Positions 56,488 through 64,000 of a DNA stretch of 64,000 nt are shown piece after piece. The stretch lies in assembly GCA_013146195.2 (NCBI GenBank), contig CM028379.1:88014401-88078400 (forward strand), written 5' to 3'. Within the stretch, counting starts at the first letter, position 1. Each line of letters starts with the position of its first letter. Both the position numbers and the translations under genes were made by a program. Source of the stretch: Codonopsis lanceolata. Taxonomy: Eukaryota > Streptophyta > Magnoliopsida > Asterales > Campanulaceae. The notes beneath the pieces were generated by a model, which worked only from the letters and a program-made list of their open reading frames with translations, had not been told where the DNA came from and searched no databases.

Positions 56488-56734
56488 GACTATGGTACGG
56501 TACTAGTATATCTGATTTTGTTAATTGAAATGACAATGTCTAAATAGAAGGTGCAATTTAAAAAAATGTTACAGTTGAGGGGTATATTGCTTCAAGTGAT
56601 AGTTGAGGGATTGATGTTTTATAAGGGGTGATTTTTCATAAGATTAATCGGAGGGTGTGACTTTGTAATATGAATATAAAACATAAGGAGATGAAAAATA
56701 GTTGATTGCATTAGCAAGTATAAATATAAACATA
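56488..56734 (-). repeat. Partial copy of the Helitron 5' repeat
   Basis: It begins with a CGGTACTAGTATATCTGATTTTG segment corresponding to CGGTGTCAGTATATTTGATTTTG at 56,083, and runs through TTGATGTTTTATAAGGGGTG and GTGACTTTGTAATATGAATA until interrupted by the Helitron whose 3' end is at 56,735. Confidence 0.6.
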
Positions 56735-58132
56735 CTAGTTTTACACCCGTGTATTTAATACACGAAAAAAAAACATTTTTAATTATATTATACCTAAGCA
56801 AATGATAAAATTAATAAAAATTAATTTAATCATTAAATAATATGATATCTAACATTTTTTGTAGAACCTTCAACCATACATATATTGTTGAGAAACAACA
56901 ATTAAATTAAACAAAAAAAAGAAACTAAAACTTAAATAAAAAAATGTTGACCAAAACATTTTTTATATACACGACATTTCAATTAAGAAATCAAAAACCA
57001 AAGAGAGAAGGAAAGAATAAAGTTAGGCTTTAATTGGAATCCACTAAAAGACTAAAAACTGTTATTTATCGATGCCCTTAACCTAATGGCCCCAATCTAG
57101 AATTGTTGGATAACCAATAGACATTTCGAGAATGGTGTGGTCTGCATACCGTTTATTCAAACAACAGAACAAACAGTTGATATTCTAACTAAGGGGTTGT
57201 TCAAAGCTTCAAGCCAGCTTTTAAGTCTTTTGTTAGCAAGTTGAGATTACTTGACATTTATCTTCCTCTTCCCTTTTCGTAAGCACACCACCTCACCGTC
57301 GACGCCTTAAATCCCAAACCTAGGTAGAAGGCAGTGCTGGTGTTAATGAGGGATGCGGACTATGAGACGGCGGCAATGAAGTTTTTTATTTTACAGAATA
57401 AAACATGTATATTTTTATATAATAATTTAGAGCAAATAATTGAAATTTTAGTTGAAAATTTCAATTGTTGTTTCAAATATTGTGAAAATTATAAATATTA
57501 ATTCATTATTCATTATTCAAGATATTTTTGTTATTCACGTAAAAGTTTCATATCTGTATGTTGAGTCGTTGACTGCTATAGCATATATATTCTGACTTGA
57601 GAGTTTGTACGACATTACTAACTTATTTTTTGTTTAATTTGTTGACTAATCATGACATGCTTTGCTAGCATATTCCTTAATGGAAAGGAAAAAACTTCAT
57701 TAATTATGGCAAAGGGAAAAAATACTCCCTCCGTTTCGAGCAAATAGACCCCGTTTGAAAGTCAATTGAAATGACAGTGTCTAAATAGAAGGTGCGATTT
57801 AAAATAATGTTACAGTTGAGGGGTACATTGCTTCACGTGATAGTTGAGAGATTGATGTTTTATAAGGGGTGATTGTTCAGAAGATTAATCGCATGGTGTG
57901 ACTTTGTAATATGAAGATAAAACGTAGGGGGAAGAAAAATGGGTGATTGCCCATAATATTAATTGTAGGGGGTGACTTGTAATAGAGAAAAAAATAAATA
58001 TGGAGTTAAAAATAGATAACTACTCACACATGTGAATATGAAAGTGAATCTCAACCGTTAAATTTTTTAAGATAATTTAATCTCAACCTCTGAATAGCCC
58101 TAGTCAATTACCTAACTGTTTTATAATATAGA
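56735..58132 (-). mobile_element. Non-autonomous Helitron with both termini
   Basis: On the minus strand the 5' end is TCTATATTATAAAACAG (58,132 down), preceded by A. The 3' end is the hairpin CGTGTATTAAATACACG then GGTGTAAAACTAG, followed by T. These are the TC...hairpin...CTAG termini and A/T insertion site of a Helitron. It is 1,398 bp with no helicase. It carries a Copia fragment at 57,112-57,275 and a Stowaway-like end TACTCCCTCCGTTTCGAGCA at 57,723. Confidence 0.82.
57112..57275 (+). pseudogene. Copia polyprotein C-terminal fragment inside the Helitron
   Basis: HFENGVVCIPFIQTTEQTVD, ILTKGLFKASSQLLS and, after a +1 shift, FKSFVSKLRLLDIYLP match the last segment of Copia RNase H (pattern: HFVRE...QTADILTKGL...KLG-LDIY). 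Either the Helitron captured it or it landed there; it lies antisense to the Helitron. Confidence 0.75.
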
Positions 58133-58201
58133 TTAAAAACTTCATTTCACCGAGATTGAAAAAATAATGAAATATGTTATTTTGTTAAGTGGTAATATTG
58201 T

Positions 58202-58379
58202 GAATAATATAATTATTTGGTCCCTGAACTATACCAATACTATGCGTTTGGTCTCTGTACTTTTTTTGAAATGTGTTTGGTCCCTCAATTCGGTTTTTTT
58301 GGTCAATTCCCCCTTCTTACCGTTACCGTTACTAAAAAATTAACATTGGCTAACTTTTCAAAATGTCAAACTATAGGGA
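58202..58379. repeat. Left terminal inverted repeat of the Pack-MULE
   Basis: It pairs with 59,693-59,872, including TTTGGTCCCTGAACTATACC, TACCGTTACCGTTACTAAAA and CTAACTTTTCAAAAT. Mismatches and small indels are scattered. Confidence 0.9.
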
Positions 58380-58688
58380 GTTCGGACAGCTCAATTCAAA
58401 ACCAACAACAGCTCCACATCAATAACAAAAAACCCATATCAAATGAAAAAAAAAAATCAATAGTTTCATAAAACTGAAACAATCTTTGGTGATCGCTATT
58501 GTCGATCGATGGGTGGGTTCATTGGATTGTCGGCTAGAATGAAGAGAGGACTTGTTGGTACTCAAGGTCAGTACCAATGCCCACAATTTTAAACTCTTAA
58601 TTCCATAAACCATGTAAATGAAAAAGGAAATTTCTAGGCTTTGCAAGACTGAAACATAGAATCTTGGAATAAAAGATTGGTGACAGAC

Positions 58689-58900
58689 CTCGGTGAGAAG
58701 GCGTCTTACACCCATTTCCCTTGCAAAGTGAGAACCAATAAAGATCCGAGCTCTCTAATCCTCTTATCTCTCTCTAAAAAAATTATCTTTAATCTATGTG
58801 TGCGTGTGCGTGAAATTGAAGGATTGGGGCAGGGCACATAGGTAGGGATGAGAGAGAAAGGTTGGGGCCAGGAGGGTGGAACTAGAGACTGAGATGAGGG
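58689..58900 (-). pseudogene. Captured gene 5' end (putative 5' UTR, 9-codon exon, intron start)
   Basis: On the minus strand a pyrimidine-rich leader (about 58,900-58,716) precedes ATG at 58,715, then nine codons MGVRRLLTE ending exactly at ACCGAG/GTCTGT, a plausible GT donor (58,689/58,688). Below that the sequence is AT-rich and stop-containing, as an intron would be. The source gene is unknown; this reading is inferred from layout only. Confidence 0.4.
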
Positions 58901-59144
58901 CAAGGATTTTCTACTTCGACGAACATCTGAGAGGAAGAAATATATCGTGTGAATTTATATCCAAGGGTTTCTTTATTCAACCTAAATTTCTTCTTGCAAC
59001 GAAGAACAGAGAATAAGCATCTGGTCAGGGACCAAAAATTAACAAAGAATAAGTTTAGTATATACCCGGACGATTCACAACCCTCTCTGTTAACACGCCC
59101 CCCTCCCCCCTTCTCTCTCATTTCTTTTCTCTAAAAATGTTTCT

Positions 59145-59576
59145 GTGGCAACGGCTTCCATGAAAGCCGAATTTGAAGTTGTCAAAGAAGAGACCCAACA
59201 AGTTCACAAATTATTGGAAGCGCTCAAACAAGCTTCCCACGAGCTCCAAACCAACCCGCGTTCCAAATCGTCCGAGTCCAATTCGCCCGCCATTAAAGCC
59301 CTTCTCGACCTCGAAACCGACGTCGACTCCATCCTCTCCAACGACCCTCACCTTTCCAACCTCTCCCACCATCTCGCCACCCTCAAAATACTCATCAACA
59401 CTTTCCAAAACTCCTCCGGCCGGCTCGGTCTCAAGTCGTTTCTAGCCCGTCGTGCCTCCTCCCACGAGATCTTTCGGGTCACCGGCTCGATCAAGTCTGA
59501 AATCCAAGCCTGGATTGATCGGAATCCAAAAATTGACGAGCTTGAGAGAAATGGTTGGAAGAGAGAGAGACTCTAA
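59145..59576 (+). pseudogene. Captured exon of a plant gene, possibly ARM-repeat/U-box-like N-terminus
   Basis: A 143-codon GC-rich frame starts at GTG 59,145, where the parent probably had ATG; the next in-frame ATG is 59,160. It predicts a helical protein with no membrane segment: EFEVVKEETQQVHKLLEALK, LETDVDSILSNDPHLSNLSH, LKSFLARRASSHEIF and SIKSEIQAWIDR. The last part recalls N-termini of plant ARM-repeat/U-box-related proteins, from memory and with low certainty. After about 59,520 the frame runs into unrelated sequence and stops. A CT-rich 5' UTR-like stretch precedes it (59,080-59,140). Confidence 0.55.
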
Positions 59577-59692
59577 GGTTGACCGGATCTGAGAATTTGG
59601 TTTTAGTGAATTTGGTTCGTTGGGGGAAGAGAAATGATTTGGGTTTCAATTTGACATGCCATCCTTGTTTAATTTTTCAATTGACACGTTAA

Positions 59693-59872
59693 CCCATGTA
59701 GTTTGGATATTTTGAAAAGTTAGTCAATGTTAATTTTTTTAGTAACGGTAACGGTAGGAAGAGGGAATTGGCCAAAAAAATCGAATTGAGGGACCAAACA
59801 CATTTCAAAAAAAGTATAGGAACCAAACGCATAGTATTGATATAGTTCAGGGACCAAATAATTATATTATTC
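59693..59872. repeat. Right terminal inverted repeat of the Pack-MULE
   Basis: Inverted partner of 58,202-58,379; ends ...CCAAATAATTATATTATTC immediately before TAATATTGT. Confidence 0.9.
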
Positions 59873-59895
59873 TAATATTGTCATGGAAAGTTATA

Positions 59896-60152
59896 CTCCC
59901 TCCGTCCCTAAATTATCGTCCTCCTTTCCTTTTTCGACTGTCCCAAAATAATTGTTCACTTTGAAACTTACCTTTTTAGAACATCATTTTTACCATTTTA
60001 CCCTTACATTTTCACCCTGCTTTAATTATGGGCCACATACACATGGGCTTTAAAGGAACTACACATTAAACCAATATTAATAACCCAGTCAAATAAATTT
60101 TCTTAAACAATGCACCGGATCAATCAGGACAATAAATTAGGGACGGATGGAG
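59896..60152. mobile_element. Stowaway MITE
   Basis: CTCCCTCCGTCCCTAAATTA at the left and TAATTTAGGGACGGATGGAG-type sequence at the right form a good terminal inverted repeat. It is flanked by TA (59,894-59,895 and 60,153-60,154). 257 bp, non-coding. It sits 14 bp outside the Pack-MULE duplication. Confidence 0.9.
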
Positions 60153-60154
60153 TA

Positions 60155-60934
60155 ATAAATACTTGACGTGTGTACTTGAGGTACTTTTCTCAATTTTATT
60201 TATCTTTAGATAATTCAAATTATATTGTTCTTTACGGCACAACTTATCCTGATGTTACCAAATACTATCTCTAATTTGCCACATATTTTATCGTTAATTC
60301 TGCATAATCGATTTCATATTCGTAAACCAATTGAGGCCAAGTCTTTTTAACAACTCGTTCGGTTCTTAAATTTTTGTCATAGTTTGAATTCTAGAATTAA
60401 AAAAAATGAGAATTTGAGAATTATATGTTTTTTTTTAATTTTAAATAATATAAACAAAAAATATAGGAAATAATAAGTTTATAAATAAAACATAAGCATT
60501 TCATTGATTGAATCACCTATTTAAACGGAATTACAATTAGGATTACACAAATAGTACAATTAGGGTACAATAAACCTATATAAGGTATGAGTTTTAATAA
60601 GGTAAGAACTATACAATGAAAAGAACTATGTACGATAGTTACCACTAAATAATAACTAGTGTTTGTACTCATGCGTAAAATACACGGTATATATGTTTTT
60701 CAACTAAATTATATATACAAAATTAAAAGAATAAATTAGGGGACACTGGTTAACTAAAAATATATAACAATAAGATTAATCATTATAGATTTTGAAAATT
60801 AATCATTTTCTATAACATAATTTTATATATGATTGTTCAATTGAAAAAAAAAACAAACAAACACCAAAATGATCATTTAGTCACACTATGATTTTGACAT
60901 GAATCAAATAATTCAAAAAACTTTAACATTATTA
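60155..60934. other. AT-rich interval with a Helitron-like 3' end
   Basis: At 60,656 CTAGTGTTTGTACTCATGCG followed by TAAAATACACGG reads on the minus strand as an imperfect hairpin (CGTGTA/TACGCA), then CTAG, with T next. This is like the Helitron end at 56,735 but degenerate, and no 5' partner is located. The rest shows nothing I can support. Confidence 0.4.
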
Positions 60935-61049
60935 CATCCATCCCAAAAGAAAGGATGACGCTAATTCAAAAACTGATAGAGATTTCATTTCAATAATTTC
61001 TGGATGAACACAAAGGGAACGATGAATAAAAATTTTGGGTCGGAAGAAG
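60935..61049. mobile_element. Short Stowaway-like MITE
   Basis: CATCCATCCCAAAAGAAAGG and the complement of ATTTTGGGTCGGAAGAAG form a terminal inverted repeat with TA on both sides (60,933-60,934 and 61,050-61,051). 115 bp. Confidence 0.6.
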
Positions 61050-61051
61050 TA

Positions 61052-62084
61052 TACATTTACTAATTAAATATCATCTAATAAAAAAAGGTAATAATATGTA
61101 CGGTTGGCCCCCCAAAAAAAGTCATTAAATACCATGTTAATTACGTACTCCCTCCGTTCTTGATAAAAAATCATTGTTTGAAAGTCAAACTTTTGAAAAA
61201 AATGACACTTTTAGTAATCCATTAGTAATAAAATGAATAATTCGGGCCGGTACTTTATTTATAAATTATAACCTCTCTCGTGCGCTATTTTTTATCTTTT
61301 TTTTTCCTAAAATGCCCCTCCTTCTCCTGTTTATGGATATTGATCACCGGAGTTGGCATGGATTTAAAGAAAATAGATATAAAAATATAGGACTTAGCAT
61401 TTTAATTAGTTCCGTTTTAATTTTTTTTTTCATAGAACTGGATAATTTGAGCTTGTCAATTTTAGAGTTGGAATTTTCCTAAGTTATATATTGACAAATT
61501 ATTTCGATTTTGTTAATTTATTTTTACATCCTCTAATTTTTCATACCTACTTACTTAAAGCACAGATGTAGATCCGAAATTTTTGGATATGTAATCTATG
61601 AGAAGTACATAACTTTATTTTCAAGAAAACAAAATTATAAATATAGATCCTAACTTTATAGATGGATTTAATTTATTTTTTAAAAGATTTGGGTAAACAC
61701 CAAGTCAAAGTATTTTAACAGAGAAGGAAAAAAATTTTTGAAGTAAAATGCCAAAGCTAAACCATATATGTTGGGCAAAAGAATACAATATATATTCCCC
61801 ATGTACAATACAATAGGACTTTTGAAATTTGAATGATGCTCACAATGACACAAGTATCAAGGAATGTAAAATAACGTTTTATATGGATTAGTGTGAAGTG
61901 TAATGATGCATTTAATTTTTTTCAAATAGCATGCAAAGTTGTACCTATATTAATAAATTGAGAACCTTCTATTTTTGGAAAGAAAGTTTTAGCGGGATAT
62001 TTCCTTTTATAGATGCATCTATCTTTATATATGTATATAGCTTACAAATAAATAGAAATATATTATTCTATTATATGCCCCCGC
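61052..62084. other. AT-rich interval with a MITE remnant
   Basis: 61,147-61,236 (TACTCCCTCCGTTCTTGATA...CACTTTTAGTAATCCATTAG) matches one arm of the MITE at 1,604-1,914; the other arm is missing. The remainder to 62,084 has no gene. Its right part may be LTR of the Copia remnant that follows. Confidence 0.5.
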
Positions 62085-62345
62085 AAGATGGATCCCTGTG
62101 AGGAGAGACCAATCTTGTGAAGAATATGCTAAAAGCGCTGCCGAGGAAGAGCCTTAGTGAGAGCATCTACGAGCTAATCTATGAGGAAACATGGGAAACC
62201 CGTAAGAACCAAACTTGGACTTGTTGGCGAATGAAATGATAATCCACTGTAACATGTTTCATGCGAGAGTGAAACACATGATTGGAGCATAAACTGGTGG
62301 CACCGACATTATCATAGTAAATGACGGGTTGTTGCTAGGAGGATA
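62085..62345 (-). pseudogene. Copia RNase H C-terminal remnant
   Basis: The minus strand reads, through shifts, CSNHVFHSRMKHVTVDYHFI, RQQV, LRVSHVS, LVDALTKALPRQRF and ILHKIGLSSQGSILRG. These correspond to the Copia motifs NPVFHARTKHIEVDYHFVRE, ADALTKPLPRQRF and KIGL-PSILRG. A GCGGGGGC purine stretch just after it (about 62,078-62,086) could be the polypurine tract. The CACTA element begins six bases beyond. Confidence 0.75.
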
Positions 62346-62364
62346 TGTTGACACTACTAGAAAA

Positions 62365-62935
62365 CAGATAATTAGCGACGGAATTATTAGCGACGGAAAT
62401 TTCCGTTGCTAATTAGCGACGGAAACTTTAAATTAGTGACGGAATTCCGTTTCTAAATTATTATTAGCGACGGAATTACTCCCGTCGCCAAAAAGCATCT
62501 TTTAAGAATATTCTACATATCTCCGTCGCTAATTTTTTTGGAAATGTGTGCCAACATTAGCGACGGAATTTCCGTCGCTAATATCAATATTTCCGTTTCT
62601 GATTGGCTACGGATGACTCCGTCACTAAATATAATAAAATAGCGACGGAAATTCCGTCACTAAATTTATTAAATTTAGTAACGGAATTTCCGTCGCTAAA
62701 TTTAATAAATTAGCTACGGAATTTCCGTCGCTAAATTTAATAAATTTAGTGACGGAATTTCCGTCGCTAAATTTAATAAATTAGATACGGAATTTCCGTC
62801 GCTAAATTTCCGTCCCTAAATTTAATACTTTAGCTACGGAATTTCCGTCGCTAAATTAGCTACGGAATTTCCGTCACTAAATTTCCGTCGCTAAATATAA
62901 TAAAGCTACGGAATTTCCGTCGTTAACGTACTGAA
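62365..62935. repeat. CACTA subterminal palindromic repeats
   Basis: Roughly fifteen or more units of TAGCGACGGAA or its complement, often as GCGACGGAATTTCCGTCGC palindromes joined by AAATTTAATAAATT. Variants such as CTACGGAATTTCCGTCGCTA are common in the right half. Confidence 0.9.
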
Positions 62936-62980
62936 TTTAGTTTAAGTAAAGTCATTTTACATTTGTATGTTGTCACACTG

Positions 62981-62982
<2 letters not shown>

Positions 62983-63027
<45 letters not shown>
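62983..63027. repeat. (AT)n microsatellite
   Basis: About 44 bp of alternating TA between the subterminal repeats and the CACTA interior. Confidence 0.95.
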
Positions 63028-63275
63028 GCATTAATCATTAAAAAATTTTATTTTTACTCAATTTTTTTAAACATAGTATTTGTCAAACTTTAAAATCATC
63101 TGATGGAATTAATCAATTAAATCAAACAATATTGAAACACAATTAAACTACAAAGCAAAATTTATTTGGATTTGACTGTTGAACATTAATTAGTGGATTT
63201 CTATATTTCATTTGACAATATAATATCAATAATTAAATGATTAGCATCAATATAAAAATTAAAATATTCACATTA

Positions 63276-63640
63276 CAACTTAACTTAACTTAATATAACT
63301 TTATTTAGCGTAATGTAACTTAACTTAACGTAATTTAACTTAACGTAACGTAACTTAACTTCTTAACGTAACTTAACTTAACTTAACTTAACGTAAATTA
63401 ACGTAACGTAACTTAACTTAACTTAACTTAAACTTAACGTAATGTAACTTAACTTAACGTAATTTAACTTAACGTAATTTAACTTAACATAACGTAACTT
63501 AACTTAACGTAACTTAACTTAACTTAACGTAACTTAGCTTAACGTAACTTAACTTAACTTAACTTAAGTTAACTTAATGTAATGCAACTTAACTTAACTT
63601 AACGTAATGTAACTTAACGTAATGTAACTTAACTTAACAC
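63276..63640. repeat. Pentanucleotide array (TAACT/TAACG)n
   Basis: About 360 bp of AACTT, AACGT and AATGT pentamers in irregular alternation, with occasional one-base slips. The same words reappear after the next array, at 63,971-64,000. Confidence 0.92.
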
Positions 63641-63650
63641 GCCAACGCAC

Positions 63651-63980
63651 GCCTATTGGCGAAATGGTATAATGGAGTACGATGAACCATTATAATATGA
63701 AAACACGCTACGCCTATTGGCGAAATGTTATAATTGACTACGATGGACCATTATAACATGAAACCACGATACGCCTATTGGTGAAATGTTATAATGGAGT
63801 ACGATGAACCATTATAACATGAAAGCACGCTACGCCTATTGACGAAATTGTATAATGGAGTACGATTGACCGTTATAACATGAAAACACACTACGCCTAT
63901 TGGCGAAATGGTATAATGGAGTACAATGGACCATTATAACATGAAAACACGCTACGCCTATTGGCAAAATGTTATAACTT
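63651..63980. repeat. 61-bp satellite with internal inverted repeat
   Basis: GCCTATTGGCGAAATG recurs at 63,651, 63,712, 63,773, 63,834, 63,895 and 63,956, exactly 61 bp apart. Each unit holds TATAATGG...CCATTATA, an inverted repeat of eight to ten bases around a roughly ten-base loop. Confidence 0.95.
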
Positions 63981-64000
63981 AACGTAACGTAAGTTAACTT

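Larger units (their letters stand above)
58202..59872. mobile_element. Pack-MULE (Mutator-like, captured gene pieces)
   Basis: Terminal inverted repeats of about 178 bp (58,202-58,379 and 59,693-59,872) begin GAATAATATAATTATTTGGT on each strand. They are bounded by an identical 9-bp duplication TAATATTGT (58,193-58,201 and 59,873-59,881). Nine-base duplication plus long inverted repeats is the Mutator signature. There is no transposase. The 1.3-kb interior is GC-richer in part and holds coding-like segments on both strands, the definition of a Pack-MULE. Confidence 0.9.
62352..64000 (+). mobile_element. CACTA (En/Spm) transposon, one end, truncated by window
   Basis: The terminus CACTACTAGAAAACAGA is followed by about 570 bp of subterminal repeats based on TTAGCGACGGAA/TTCCGTCGCTAA in both orientations, the organisation to which CACTA transposase binds. 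No transposase is in the window; the other end and the 3-bp target duplication (left flank TGA or TTG) lie beyond 64,000. The interior seen here is repeat arrays, so it may be non-autonomous. Confidence 0.85.

Noticed and set aside
63651..63980. CRISPR-like array
   Set aside because: The 61-bp units repeat along their whole length without unique spacers, and the context is a plant CACTA element.

Overview
This is a transposon-packed, AT-rich stretch of a flowering-plant nuclear genome, probably a eudicot. I see no intact ordinary host gene, no tRNA, no rRNA and no bacterial feature. The plant assignment rests on Ty3/Gypsy elements of the Tat/Ogre type with a tRNA-Arg-like primer site, a plant L1 LINE with an RNase H domain, SIRE-like Copia LTRs, Helitrons, a Pack-MULE, a CACTA end, and Stowaway and Tourist MITEs. 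No sequence allows a species call.

Region 1-2,751 holds small elements: an AT-rich repeat shared with 55.7-56.05 kb, two tandem Tourist-like MITEs, a palindromic Stowaway-like MITE and a Harbinger-like MITE.

Region 2,752-39,874 is one deep nest. The outermost layer is a SIRE-like solo LTR flanked by the duplication ACTTT (2,752-2,756 and 39,870-39,874). A Tat/Ogre element, 'A', on the + strand (3,397 to about 38,607) sits inside it. Element A's 5' LTR holds a second SIRE-like solo LTR in the opposite orientation (4,243-5,498). The middle of A has been replaced by an inverted, doubly truncated fragment of a second Ogre copy, 'B' (about 12,770-28,491, - strand). B's reverse transcriptase is in turn split by a nearly full-length L1 LINE (16,235-22,181). 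Downstream of its integrase, A carries antisense reading frames: a DUF7745-like protein, and a broken, intron-containing plant-mobile-domain (PMD) gene. B keeps only the end of the equivalent DUF7745-like frame.

Region 39,875-45,911 holds a 2.9-kb Helitron-like element made almost entirely of a degenerate minisatellite. A small Copia solo LTR is inserted in one of its repeat units. An unassigned stretch and an hAT-like MITE follow.

Region 45,907-53,890 is element 'C', a younger Gypsy element (duplication CATAA). A deletion between the 5' LTR and the reverse transcriptase removed its primer site, gag and protease. It carries an antisense gene of the 'putative gypsy type transposon' (Transposase_28) family.

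Region 53,891-58,132 is a cluster of Helitron pieces: a Pif1-type helicase remnant, AT-rich tandem repeats, and a cleanly bounded 1.4-kb Helitron that contains a Copia fragment. Region 58,202-59,872 is a Pack-MULE with about 178-bp terminal inverted repeats and a perfect 9-bp target duplication; it carries what look like two divergent captured gene 5' ends. A Stowaway MITE (59,896-60,152) follows. The window ends in a Copia RNase H remnant cut by a CACTA transposon whose 5' end lies at 62,352 and which runs off the window through palindromic subterminal repeats, a pentanucleotide array and a 61-bp satellite.

In every element most coding regions are interrupted. The longest apparently continuous frames are the DUF7745-like antisense frame, the LINE endonuclease region, element C's integrase and exon 1 of C's antisense gene.
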